DNA from: Avrilella dinanensis
Lineage (GTDB): Bacteria > Bacteroidota > Bacteroidia > Flavobacteriales > Flavobacteriaceae
Direction: 5' to 3'
Assembly: GCF_002807015.1 (NCBI RefSeq)
Contig: NZ_NIPO01000001.1
Span: 34,888 to 98,887 of the forward strand
Length of the DNA stretch: 64,000 bases
A model generated the notes under the pieces. The model saw nothing but the letters and a program-made list of their open reading frames with translations, made no database searches and had not been told where the DNA came from. The position numbers and the translations under genes were made by a program. This document shows, piece by piece, positions 43,957-52,170 of the stretch; the first letter of the stretch is position 1, and the number at the start of each line of letters is the position of its first letter.

Positions 43957-44599
43957 GTTATATTTTATACACGCTTTAGACAAAACGACTTCTTTTTTAA
44001 CTGTTTTCAGGGAACATTTTGAAGAAAGTTTCTATACAATAGAACCCAATGAGACTTCTGTAAAGAATTCGATAAAGTATGTACAAGAAATTCCCGAAAA
44101 TAGTACTATTATATTTTTGGGGCACGGTCATTCAACAGGATTATACACACCTGAATCAGAAGAATTTTCTAAAGAGATATTTATTAATTCAGATATTGGA
44201 AATCAGATTTTCACTAGACAAAGAGTGTTGCTTTTAAGCTGTAATTCTAATCAGTATATACGGCGATTAAATAGTTTTGAGTATATAGTCGGATTTGGTA
44301 ATATTTTGAGTTCAATGAAAGAGGTTAGCATAGAAGCCGAGAACGAAACTGGAATTTATAGAAATTTATTAGAAAATGATATAAACTTTTTTAATTCCGC
44401 TTACTGCTATGCAATAATTAATGCATTACAAAATTATAATAGAGGTGCTTATCAATTTAATGAACTCCCAATCTTGATAGAGTTTTACATAAATCAAAAA
44501 ATAAATGAAACACTCTTAAAAAAGGACATTGAAAATCGTGTGGAGATTGCTAGACTATTATTTGAATTTAGGAATGAAATATTATTCTTAAAAAACTAA
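43949..44599 (+). CDS. Putative caspase-fold (CHAT-like) peptidase effector
   Basis: A 216-residue protein. STIIFLGHGHSTGL (52-65) places H59/H61 after a hydrophobic strand, and RVLLLSCNSNQ (92-102) places C98 after the next strand. This strand-His and strand-Cys order is the mark of CHAT/caspase-type peptidases. The N-terminus KLYFIHALD could be the first strand. The end is helical. I see no membrane segment. As the last gene of the operon it would be the likely effector. The fold is inferred from motifs only. Confidence 0.55.
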   Translation: MSKLYFIHALDKTTSFLTVFREHFEESFYTIEPNETSVKNSIKYVQEIPENSTIIFLGHGHSTGLYTPESEEFSKEIFINSDIGNQIFTRQRVLLLSCNSNQYIRRLNSFEYIVGFGNILSSMKEVSIEAENETGIYRNLLENDINFFNSAYCYAIINALQNYNRGAYQFNELPILIEFYINQKINETLLKKDIENRVEIARLLFEFRNEILFLKN

Positions 44600-45120
44600 T
44601 AATTTGTCTTTTATCGTTTATACAGCCCTCAAACCCCTTTAATCTTCCCTCTCTGCTCTCTTGATGATTAAAGAGTTTTGATTGGAATTGAGAAACAGTG
44701 CAAAAAAAATCCCTACTTCTCCCAACCTATATTTTTTGCACCCTTTCCAAGTTTCAGTTGCTGAAAGAAATTATCTAAAAAACAAATAAAAACACCGCAA
44801 AGGTAAGGCGGACACCCACCGCACCATCCAACCAAAAGCTTACGGCATAATGGCAGGGCAAATGGTGGCTTCGCCGAGTTGTTGTGTTTGCCCTGCCACC
44901 CTTCGGGACTTATTCCGTTTCCTTTTGGTTTTTCTTCGTGTCCGTCTTGATTGAACGGCTTTCTTTTTTTTCTGTTTTTTTCTTTTTGAAAGTAATTTTA
45001 AGAGGGAGAAACACACCACTTACTCATTGCTGTCAAAACAACGGTTTGTATTTCTCGTCATAGATTTCCTTCAATTTCTCGAACTATTGAAGAGCTGTCA
45101 AACAACAAATCGATACTTTA
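44600..45120. other. Intergenic region with nested palindrome
   Basis: No gene is supported in these 521 bases. The main content is a nested palindrome: outer arms AACCAAAAG/CTTTTGGTT (44830-44838, 44932-44940) and inner arms TGGCAGGGCAAA/TTTGCCCTGCCA (44851-44862, 44887-44898). It is more GC-rich than its surroundings and resembles spacers seen between transfer genes of Bacteroidota conjugative elements. Confidence 0.55.
44830..44940. repeat. Nested inverted repeat, possible conjugative-element relic
   Basis: Two pairs of perfect inverted arms (9 and 12 bases) sit inside one 111-base palindrome-like segment. Such a cruciform could be an oriT-type or terminator structure left from an integrated element. 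Confidence 0.5.
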
Positions 45121-45930
45121 TTAGATTTTAATTTCTAATTTGTTTATTTCGATAATAAACACAAGAATACCTAATGCCAGAATAAAATACCCAAAAAAGA
45201 ATTTCAACCCTTTATTGCTCAACTTATCCTTTATGGAGTTGGCAGTAATAACTCCTAAGGCAGAGCAAACTGTGCAAAAAAACAAAAGTTTCCAGTTTAT
45301 TTCAACAGACGAATTAAAATCGCCTAAAAAACCCAAAGTCGTTGTGATAGATATTACAAATAACGACGTTGCTATTGCGTTTGTCAGTTGGATTCCTGTT
45401 GTGAAAATGAGAGCAGGTACAATTAAAAAGCCGCCGCCAGCCCCTACAAATCCCGTAACTAAGCCAATTCCGGCTCCTTGCAAAATGTTTTTGGTATAAT
45501 TACGTGATACAAAGAGCTTTGTTTCAATCTCTTTACTTTTTAAGGTTTTGATTGCAGCCGTAAGTATAAGTAATGAAAAAACAAGCATAATTACATTTCC
45601 CTTTGAAATTATAATTAAGCTGTTTTCAAATATAATATCGGGAATGACCGGCAGAATAAATCTCCGTATGATGTAAGTGACAATTAATCCGGGTACTGCA
45701 AAGTATAATCCCAGCCTATACAAAATATGTTGCCTTTTAATATTGTCAATTGTAGCTATCCAGTTAGAAATCCCCATAATAAACATCGAATATGAAGTTG
45801 CCCAATAGGGATTAACATCAAATACATAAACTAAAACGGGGATTGTTAAAATTGCCCCACCACTCCCAATTAAGCTTAAAACAATTCCAATACAAAAAAA
45901 TAAAATAGCTCCAATTACAAATATTTCCAT
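45121..45930 (-). CDS. TSUP-family permease (TauE/SafE type)
   Basis: A 269-residue membrane protein with about eight helices in two repeats. Both repeats have the family pattern: GIVLSLIGSGGAILTIPVLVYVFDVNPYWA near the start and GIGLVTGFVGAGGGFLIVPALIFTTGIQLTNAIATSLFVI in the second half. TSUP permeases move sulfite, sulfur compounds or other small anions, and the substrate here is unknown. It points left, away from the mobilization genes, and its 5' side is the spacer with oriT-like dyads. Confidence 0.92.
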   Translation of the reverse strand: MEIFVIGAILFFCIGIVLSLIGSGGAILTIPVLVYVFDVNPYWATSYSMFIMGISNWIATIDNIKRQHILYRLGLYFAVPGLIVTYIIRRFILPVIPDIIFENSLIIISKGNVIMLVFSLLILTAAIKTLKSKEIETKLFVSRNYTKNILQGAGIGLVTGFVGAGGGFLIVPALIFTTGIQLTNAIATSLFVISITTTLGFLGDFNSSVEINWKLLFFCTVCSALGVITANSIKDKLSNKGLKFFFGYFILALGILVFIIEINKLEIKI

Positions 45931-46480
45931 AGATCATTTTCTTCAACTGCAAAGGTATAAATCCAATACCAATGCTTTCCTTTTTTCCTGCCTGCTTTTT
46001 CCCGATTTGACTTTTCTCAGCCTTTTATTTACGTGTGGCAGCATTTGGCGTTCAGGGGCACTATTTGTCCAAGTTAAAAATGTTGATTATTCCTTTACTT
46101 TGCAAAGGAATATTAACGTGCTAAAAACAAAGTATTTACGTATGGAATAAAGAGTGTTACGGAACTGTTTTTGGCAAACCCCAATCCGTTCCAGAAACGA
46201 ATTTAAGACTTCTATTCAGAGCAAGGTACTATTAATGAAAATAAATTATTCCATAATTTTTTTTGAAAACAAAATACAACAGCAATGAGAATATTTAAGG
46301 AGCATACAGATGTTTTGAAAAAAGCAAGCGGGAGTTGGGCAGAGCCCTACTCGCTTGCCTCTTTACTGACGTTGCAGAGGATTTTAGTATACCAAAGGTA
46401 TACTTGTAGTCTTTCAGGCTACATATAACAAGGAAAACGATATACCGTAGGGTATATCAGTATTTAGAATATAAGATATT
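45931..46480. other. Spacer with oriT-like dyads
   Basis: No gene is supported in these 550 bases. The left half has the possible TSUP promoter and the 12-base ATTTGGCGTTCA (46043-46054) that recurs at 63289. The right half has three close dyads at 46324-46458, described separately, directly before btgA. Confidence 0.5.
46324..46458. other. Candidate oriT: three stacked dyads upstream of btgA
   Basis: The first dyad is a hairpin GCAAGCG-GGAGT...ACT-CGCTTGC with GGGC/GCCC inside (46324-46357). The second is GTATACC-AAA-GGTATAC (46387-46403). The third is GATATACC-GTAG-GGTATATC (46439-46458), ending 22 bases before the btgA start. Mobilizable Bacteroidota elements usually carry the origin of transfer next to their mobilization genes, so these are candidate relaxase and accessory-protein sites. 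Confidence 0.45.
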
Positions 46481-47029
46481 ATGAAACAAAGAGATACCAA
46501 CAGTATCCGTTATCCCAAAGAAACGGACGATAAGATAGAGAAGCTGGCTAAAAGTCTTGGACGTAGCAAAAAGGAACTTTTCTGTCAGATGGTGGATTAT
46601 TTTTACCGGAGCAAAAAAGATCCTTCAGATTTTGGAGATGAGCTATTGAAAAAAGATCTGTCTTCCGGCATCAGCCGCATTTTATCTTTTATCCGTCAGC
46701 AGGAAAAAGATTTTCTGTTACCACTATTTACCGATAGCGGTGTTTTAAAAAGTGTTTCTTTAAGGCAAAAGGAGGTTTTGGAAGGAATAGGCAAACATCT
46801 TTTAACCGAAAGTGAGCAAACAATAATACTTTCTAAAAGAAGTGAACAGATTATAAACGGTCTCAAATATCTTATTTCAAAACAGAAAGAGAAAGAAATT
46901 TTGAAAGAGCAATTCAGTCAATTGTTGGATTATTATATAAACCAACGAGAGGAAATGGGCTGGACTACATCCGGAACTAAGAAAGAAGAGCTTATCGCTC
47001 ACGTAAAGCAATCTCTCAAAAATTTGTAG
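46481..47029 (+). CDS. btgA: BtgA/BfmA-type mobilization accessory protein
   Basis: A 182-residue protein with a ribbon-helix-helix-like N-terminus (NSIRYPKETDDKIEKLAKSLGRSKKELFCQMVDYFY) and a helical C-terminus. The length, start and position match the BtgA/BfmA relaxosome accessory proteins, which bind the origin of transfer and aid the relaxase. It is followed 3 bases later by the relaxase-like gene. The gene pair is a mark of a mobilizable element. Confidence 0.85.
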   Translation: MKQRDTNSIRYPKETDDKIEKLAKSLGRSKKELFCQMVDYFYRSKKDPSDFGDELLKKDLSSGISRILSFIRQQEKDFLLPLFTDSGVLKSVSLRQKEVLEGIGKHLLTESEQTIILSKRSEQIINGLKYLISKQKEKEILKEQFSQLLDYYINQREEMGWTTSGTKKEELIAHVKQSLKNL

Positions 47030-47032
47030 GCT

Positions 47033-48007
47033 ATGTACATAAATATTACAGATTCCGAGACTGGCGATAACAAAGGAAGTTCAGGGCAATTGGTCAATTA
47101 TCTGGAAAAAGAAAACCGTACAGCGTTTGAAGAAAAAATAGAAAATGAATTATGGTTCAATAGCCTGAACAGCGATATTTCCCCACAGGAAGTACGGGTA
47201 AACATCGACAACAATGTAGCCAAATTAAGCAGGAACGATGCGAAGTTTTTTCTGATCAACATTAGTCCGAGTGAAAAAGAAATTATTTATCTCAAAGAAA
47301 AGTTTGGCGAGAAAGGGGCAGAAGAACAATTAAAAAAATATGCAGTTGGTGTAATGGACACCTATGCACGTAATTTTAAACGTCCCGGAATTGAAAGTAG
47401 CAATGATTTATTGTGGTACGGAAAACTCGAACATTATCGTTATTATCATCATACAGATGAAGAAGTAAAAGAAGGAATTGCTCAGTTGGGACAGCCCAAA
47501 GCAGGAGAACAAATGCACGTACAGATTATTGTCAGTCGTAAAGATATTACAAATAAAATCAAACTCAGTCCGATGAACAACTCCCGAGGTCGCAACAAAC
47601 AACATTCTGCTAAATTAGGACAATTCAATCGCATAGCATTCAAAGAATCAGGCGAACTGCTTTTTGACCAAATGTTCAATTACAACCGTATATTAAAAGA
47701 TTCAATGACCTATGCACTCACAATGAAAAATGGCAATGCAGAACAAAAAAGAGCTGTCCATTTGCTGGATCAGCTTGAAAGCAAAAGAAGCGGTACAGAC
47801 AGGCAAAACATTCTTGATACAGCAAAGGAGATTTACCAAAATAACAGTCCAGACTTAGACCAACTCATAGACACAATTGGCGATTCTGCGGTAAGCATTT
47901 TGGGTGCTTTATTTTCTTCTGAACCGTTGATGTACGAAAATTCAGAAGAACAGCTTCCTCATTATAAGAAGAAGAAAAAGAGAAAAAGACGTCCGCCTAC
48001 AATATAA
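47033..48007 (+). CDS. btgB: BtgB-type relaxase (DUF5712)
   Basis: A 324-residue mobilization protein of the BtgB/DUF5712 group. The start MYINITDSETGDNKGSSGQLVNYLEKEN is typical. HVQIIVSRKDITNKIKLSPMNNSRGRNK resembles the relaxase HxH-type core. Its catalytic tyrosine cannot be assigned by eye. The C-terminus ends in a run of lysines and arginines (HYKKKKKRKRRPPTI) that likely binds DNA. It would nick the origin of transfer and lead the strand into a helper transfer system, since no transfer-channel genes are in the window. Confidence 0.85.
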   Translation: MYINITDSETGDNKGSSGQLVNYLEKENRTAFEEKIENELWFNSLNSDISPQEVRVNIDNNVAKLSRNDAKFFLINISPSEKEIIYLKEKFGEKGAEEQLKKYAVGVMDTYARNFKRPGIESSNDLLWYGKLEHYRYYHHTDEEVKEGIAQLGQPKAGEQMHVQIIVSRKDITNKIKLSPMNNSRGRNKQHSAKLGQFNRIAFKESGELLFDQMFNYNRILKDSMTYALTMKNGNAEQKRAVHLLDQLESKRSGTDRQNILDTAKEIYQNNSPDLDQLIDTIGDSAVSILGALFSSEPLMYENSEEQLPHYKKKKKRKRRPPTI

Positions 48008-48135
48008 ACAATTATATTCAGTCCTTAATGAAGTAAAAACAAAAAGCATTGATTATCCATCAAGAAAGAACAAATAGTAAGATATTCTCAGGCAATTTTT
48101 ATTACTTCTTCATAGGTATAGCTGTAATAGCCACA

Positions 48136-48180
48136 ACTTAATCTGACAGTTTGGGTGTAAAAATAATTGTCAGATTAAGT
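48136..48180. repeat. Inverted repeat between btgB and a convergent gene
   Basis: Perfect 13-base arms ACTTAATCTGACA (48136-48148) and TGTCAGATTAAGT (48168-48180) with a 19-base spacer. There is no T run, so a terminator is less likely than a protein or recombinase site at the end of the mobilization module. Confidence 0.5.
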
Positions 48181-48283
48181 ATTGACTAATTCAGTATAGC
48201 ATAGTAAAAATATTTTGTGAATCATGCTTTTGCGGTATTTTAACAAATGATTTAATTTTTTACACTTTTAATATTGATTTTGT

Positions 48284-49888
48284 TTATTCATTCTCTTCCT
48301 CAGCCAAATTCTTTCTATCTACGTTATCATAAATATATAGAATTTGAACAGGTATATTCATCGTTTTTAATGTATTCACTATTCGTAACAAGCTTATGCG
48401 TGAAAAAATGGGTAAGCCAATAGACTTTTTATCTACTTTTTTTGAAATAATACCATAAGTAATACGGTATTTACCATCATTAATAAAAGTTTCCATATTT
48501 GCATTGGCTTGTACTAATTCCAATAATTTCTTTTTTGCCTCATCATTTCTTCGTAATAACTCAACTGAATTAACCCCTTGATTAAATAAGTGACTTAAAC
48601 TTGAAGATCGAGTTGAGATTTTTATATGGGCTAATTCCAAATAATCATCTTTTATGTAAATCAGATCACATGGCTCCACTTGGTATTGACCATTTGGAGA
48701 TATATTCTTCTTGTCTAAACAAATTACATCTTGATTGACATCACTAATAGAACCATTATAATGGTCTTCTCTTTTTTTCTCACATTGATGAAGGAAGTCA
48801 TGCTTTTCAATAAAAATAGGGTCCAGTTCTTCTGCAAGTTTTTGAATAAAATCCTTCTCAATCAGATACCATTCTCCTTCACATAAATGATAAACATTAT
48901 CATTATATTCACAGTCAAATAATAAGCTCTTATAAATAGAATATTCTTTTATTAAAGTTTCATTGTCATCAAGGATTCGTAACTTATGTTTGGAAAACTT
49001 TTCAGTGGTTTTAATTTCCTCAACACCTCTATCTTGTAAATACTCTCTATACCCCTTAATATATACATCCGAAAATTCTAATCTAGATGATCCTTCTCCT
49101 GAATATTTAATTTTATAGTCAATGGAATAATCAAATATTTCAGGTATTGCTAATACTAATTCCAATGGTGCGGGATCTTCATTAAAAGCTTCTACGAGTT
49201 TACTCTTTAAATGAGATAAAAGTATCGGGTCTTTAACAGGCACTATATTTTGTAATTCGGGAAAACTAGTCTTATAATCTTCTTTTCCATATATTTCTAT
49301 AAGTTCTTCACAAAGTCCAGATATTTTATCCGATTGTAAATTTGAGGATATCCGTAAACTATTACCACCAGTAATGTTTTTAAATAAATCTATATATTCA
49401 TTTTTTACAGCACCTGTCATTTTCTTTAAAATAGTTTCATCACTATTAAAAGAGAAGAAATTTAATTCGGAGGCTATAGGACTCTGAATGCGTTGCCTTT
49501 TTGCATTTTCTGGTTGAAGAATGTCTGTCGATCTTATCTTGGTTGGATCTAAAGCATTTAATGTTGTCCTTATTCCAAAGTCGTAAGCATAGGCTTCATC
49601 TTTTAATTGGTGATAGGTTGAACCGAATGTAAGAACTATCCAATTCTCATTTACTTTTAGAAACACCAAAGCTCCTTTTTGAGATTGACTTAAATTTTTA
49701 TTAATTCCCCAATAAGATTTCCACCAGGGCGGGTTAGCTTGTTTATTGGAAATGTACATAATTGCATTTTCAGGAAGACTTGTATTGTCTTCTTGTATTA
49801 ATTCTAATGTATGTCCTTCTTTTAAAGCGTTTTCTGGAGAGAAACCTTCTTTAAGTAAATAAATAGAAAAGGATCTACTTTTTGCCAT
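48284..49888 (-). CDS. DUF6119 / TIGR04141-type sporadic protein
   Basis: A 534-residue protein whose start SFSIYLLKEGFSPENALKEG and overall layout match the sporadically distributed TIGR04141 (DUF6119) family, found mostly in defence and mobile islands. The C-terminal part has CDLIYIKDDYLELAHIKISTRSSSLSHLFNQGVNSVELL. The D...ELAHIK pattern is compatible with a diverged PD-(D/E)xK-type nuclease core, but that is only a pattern match. It is AT-rich, and its stop faces btgB across an inverted repeat. The function is unknown. Confidence 0.8.
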   Translation of the reverse strand: MAKSRSFSIYLLKEGFSPENALKEGHTLELIQEDNTSLPENAIMYISNKQANPPWWKSYWGINKNLSQSQKGALVFLKVNENWIVLTFGSTYHQLKDEAYAYDFGIRTTLNALDPTKIRSTDILQPENAKRQRIQSPIASELNFFSFNSDETILKKMTGAVKNEYIDLFKNITGGNSLRISSNLQSDKISGLCEELIEIYGKEDYKTSFPELQNIVPVKDPILLSHLKSKLVEAFNEDPAPLELVLAIPEIFDYSIDYKIKYSGEGSSRLEFSDVYIKGYREYLQDRGVEEIKTTEKFSKHKLRILDDNETLIKEYSIYKSLLFDCEYNDNVYHLCEGEWYLIEKDFIQKLAEELDPIFIEKHDFLHQCEKKREDHYNGSISDVNQDVICLDKKNISPNGQYQVEPCDLIYIKDDYLELAHIKISTRSSSLSHLFNQGVNSVELLRRNDEAKKKLLELVQANANMETFINDGKYRITYGIISKKVDKKSIGLPIFSRISLLRIVNTLKTMNIPVQILYIYDNVDRKNLAEEENE

Positions 49889-50176
49889 GATTTATAGTTC
49901 TAGTTAATTAGTTTATCTTATTATTGTTTTTGCCGTAATCAATTGTTGTATTACTCCTTTTTTTGAGTTAGTTTTAGTATTGCTGAAATTCTGCGTTTAA
50001 GATTTATCAATAGCATTTAGCCTTTCAAGACATTAACTATCTTTAGAGCGTCTTAAGATAATATTAAGTGATAGTTTAAGCTTTTTAATATATTATTTAG
50101 AAAATATAATATTGTAAAAAAAAGTTGCTACTAATCAACGTATTTTGCTTATAGCTTACTGCTTAAAGCAAAATAC

Positions 50177-52069
50177 CTACCTCTTAACCACCTTAACCGT
50201 TCCTGCATTGCCCTCTACGGTAACGATTCTTATAAAATACACACCGTTACTGGTGTTTTCCAGGTTTATCTGGTTACTGCCGTCAAACATACGTTCCCGT
50301 ACCTTTCTACCAGTGGCATCATAGATTGTATATGCTGACAGCTGTTCTGTGGTTTCCACATTGATGATACCCGTAGTAGGGTTTGGATATACGTTAAACG
50401 ACAATGCATTAAAATCATCGGTACTTAACCCCGAACCGCACTCGCTGTTTGCCAGTTTGGCAACAAAAAAGTCGGCTTCTCCAGTGGTATATAGCGGACC
50501 TACTAAATTGTTATTTTTAAATATTTCCACATTGAAAGTCCCAGCGGTAATATAGTTGCCGTCATTATCCGCTGCTACTGCCGTCATTCTTTTACTCCCC
50601 ATAGCCTCTCCTTCAATCCCGTGAACATCTATCACATTTCCAGTCTGCTTGTCTATACGTACTAATATTGGATCGGGTTGGTAGTTGGTGGTTGGGCGTA
50701 CTATTTCTATATTATCCCAAAACTCTGCACTTGCCTGTGCTCCAAGGGCTACTTCATTATTATTTATAGCTATTCCTATTCCATGGCGTAAACCAGGTGC
50801 TACAACACCTGTGCTAAAAGCTGCTGTTGCCTGTACCCATTGTACATCGCCATCACTGTTAAATTTTACAGCCATCGGAACCGTAAAATCAGCTCCTGTA
50901 GTAATATTATAGGTTGTAACAGATGGATTCGCCGGATCATAAATTTTTAAATCAAGATATGTAGGGTGTCTGAATCTACTTCCTGCAACATAAACGTTTG
51001 AATTATCATCAATTGCTACAGAGCTAATTTTGTTACCAGAGAGATTGCTACTTGTACCAGGGTCTGAGTAAATCTCTCTAATCCATTTTTTACTGCCATC
51101 ATTCCCTTTAAAAGCAATAATAAATGATCGGTTTACAATAGCCTGCCCATCATAAGTTAATGGTACAAGTGGTGAACCTATTCTTTCTCCGGCTATATAA
51201 TAAGTATTAATATTATCATCATAAATAAAGCGGGTATCTCTCATAGAAAAACCTGTACCATCAGGAATAGGCAAGGGCATACTGCTAACATAGTTCAAAT
51301 CAGTGTCATATTTTGCCAAATAATACTGATGAGCACTCACGGTATTTGGTACAGTTACGTGATTATCTAAATGAGTACCATTTTGTAGTCCTACGATAAA
51401 ATGGATAGTATCGTTACTAATGGCAAGGTCTAATATTTGTGCAGCACGGTTAGAACTATCTACATCGCCTTGTAAGGCTTTTTTCCCCTGATAATTACCA
51501 TCTTTGTCATATTTTACTAAAAAAATCCTTTTGTGGTAATCACTTACAACATTACTACTACCGGAAGAGGGTAACGAATCTGTAGGGCTAAAACGAACAG
51601 GAAAAGTACCCGAAGCATTAGTAACGCCCTGGTTAAAACGTCCTCCAATATATACATTGTCCTCGCTGTCCAATACTAAATTGAAAGCCATATCTTGCGA
51701 CCCACCACCTATTGCCTGGCTCCAGCGTACTTGTCCTTCACAATCGGTAGAGAACAAAAAAATATCCTCTGGACCGGAAGGTGTATTGTTTGTTGGTACG
51801 GTTAATCCGTCAAGTTGTGCATTGTTATGCTGTCCCGTTCCAAAAATTGAAGCGATAAAATAATAATTGCTGTCTGTTCCTACTTTTATATCGTGAATAG
51901 CTTCGTCACTTAAACCACCTAAACTCGATCCTCCATTCATTGCCCATTCCCATTCGTAAGGTTGTTGGGTTTGCTGGGCGTTTGAGAAGAAAGAGCAAAG
52001 AAAAAAGAAAATTAGCCAATGAGGTAATTTGTCAATTAGCGAATGTGGTATGTGTATTTTTTGTTTCAT
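50177..52069 (-). CDS. T9SS-exported beta-propeller-like surface protein
   Basis: A 630-residue protein with a signal peptide (IFFFLCSFFSNA before QQTQQPYE). The body has repeats of the SBBP/Ig-propeller kind such as DSEDNVYIGGRFNQGV, DDNSNVYVAGSRF and DNDGNYITAGTFNV, each a short strand set with a GG/AG turn. The C-terminus is a type A T9SS sorting domain (FNVYPNPTTGIINVETTE through NGVYFIRIVTVEGNAGTVKVVKR). It is therefore sent to the cell surface or outside. It lies after a terminator behind the 1639-residue gene, and no promoter box was found in the 101-base gap. Confidence 0.9.
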   Translation of the reverse strand: MKQKIHIPHSLIDKLPHWLIFFFLCSFFSNAQQTQQPYEWEWAMNGGSSLGGLSDEAIHDIKVGTDSNYYFIASIFGTGQHNNAQLDGLTVPTNNTPSGPEDIFLFSTDCEGQVRWSQAIGGGSQDMAFNLVLDSEDNVYIGGRFNQGVTNASGTFPVRFSPTDSLPSSGSSNVVSDYHKRIFLVKYDKDGNYQGKKALQGDVDSSNRAAQILDLAISNDTIHFIVGLQNGTHLDNHVTVPNTVSAHQYYLAKYDTDLNYVSSMPLPIPDGTGFSMRDTRFIYDDNINTYYIAGERIGSPLVPLTYDGQAIVNRSFIIAFKGNDGSKKWIREIYSDPGTSSNLSGNKISSVAIDDNSNVYVAGSRFRHPTYLDLKIYDPANPSVTTYNITTGADFTVPMAVKFNSDGDVQWVQATAAFSTGVVAPGLRHGIGIAINNNEVALGAQASAEFWDNIEIVRPTTNYQPDPILVRIDKQTGNVIDVHGIEGEAMGSKRMTAVAADNDGNYITAGTFNVEIFKNNNLVGPLYTTGEADFFVAKLANSECGSGLSTDDFNALSFNVYPNPTTGIINVETTEQLSAYTIYDATGRKVRERMFDGSNQINLENTSNGVYFIRIVTVEGNAGTVKVVKR

Positions 52070-52121
52070 ATTTTTAAGTTTTGAATTGTTTGTTTTAGTT
52101 CCTGGCTTATAAAATTAATAA

Positions 52122-52156
52122 AAACGGTGCTAAGAGCCAAGCTCTTAGCACCGTTT
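52122..52156 (-). terminator. Terminator after the PKD surface protein gene
   Basis: Perfect 16-base arms AAACGGTGCTAAGAGC/GCTCTTAGCACCGTTT with loop CAA (plus-strand reading). On the minus strand it is followed by a T-rich stretch. It separates the two T9SS genes. Confidence 0.92.
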
Positions 52157-52170
52157 GTAAATTAAACAGT

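Noticed and set aside
39477..44599. Classic type II restriction-modification system
   Set aside because: No restriction endonuclease, Vsr or controller protein is encoded next to the methyltransferase. The partners are GHKL, receiver-like and caspase-like proteins.
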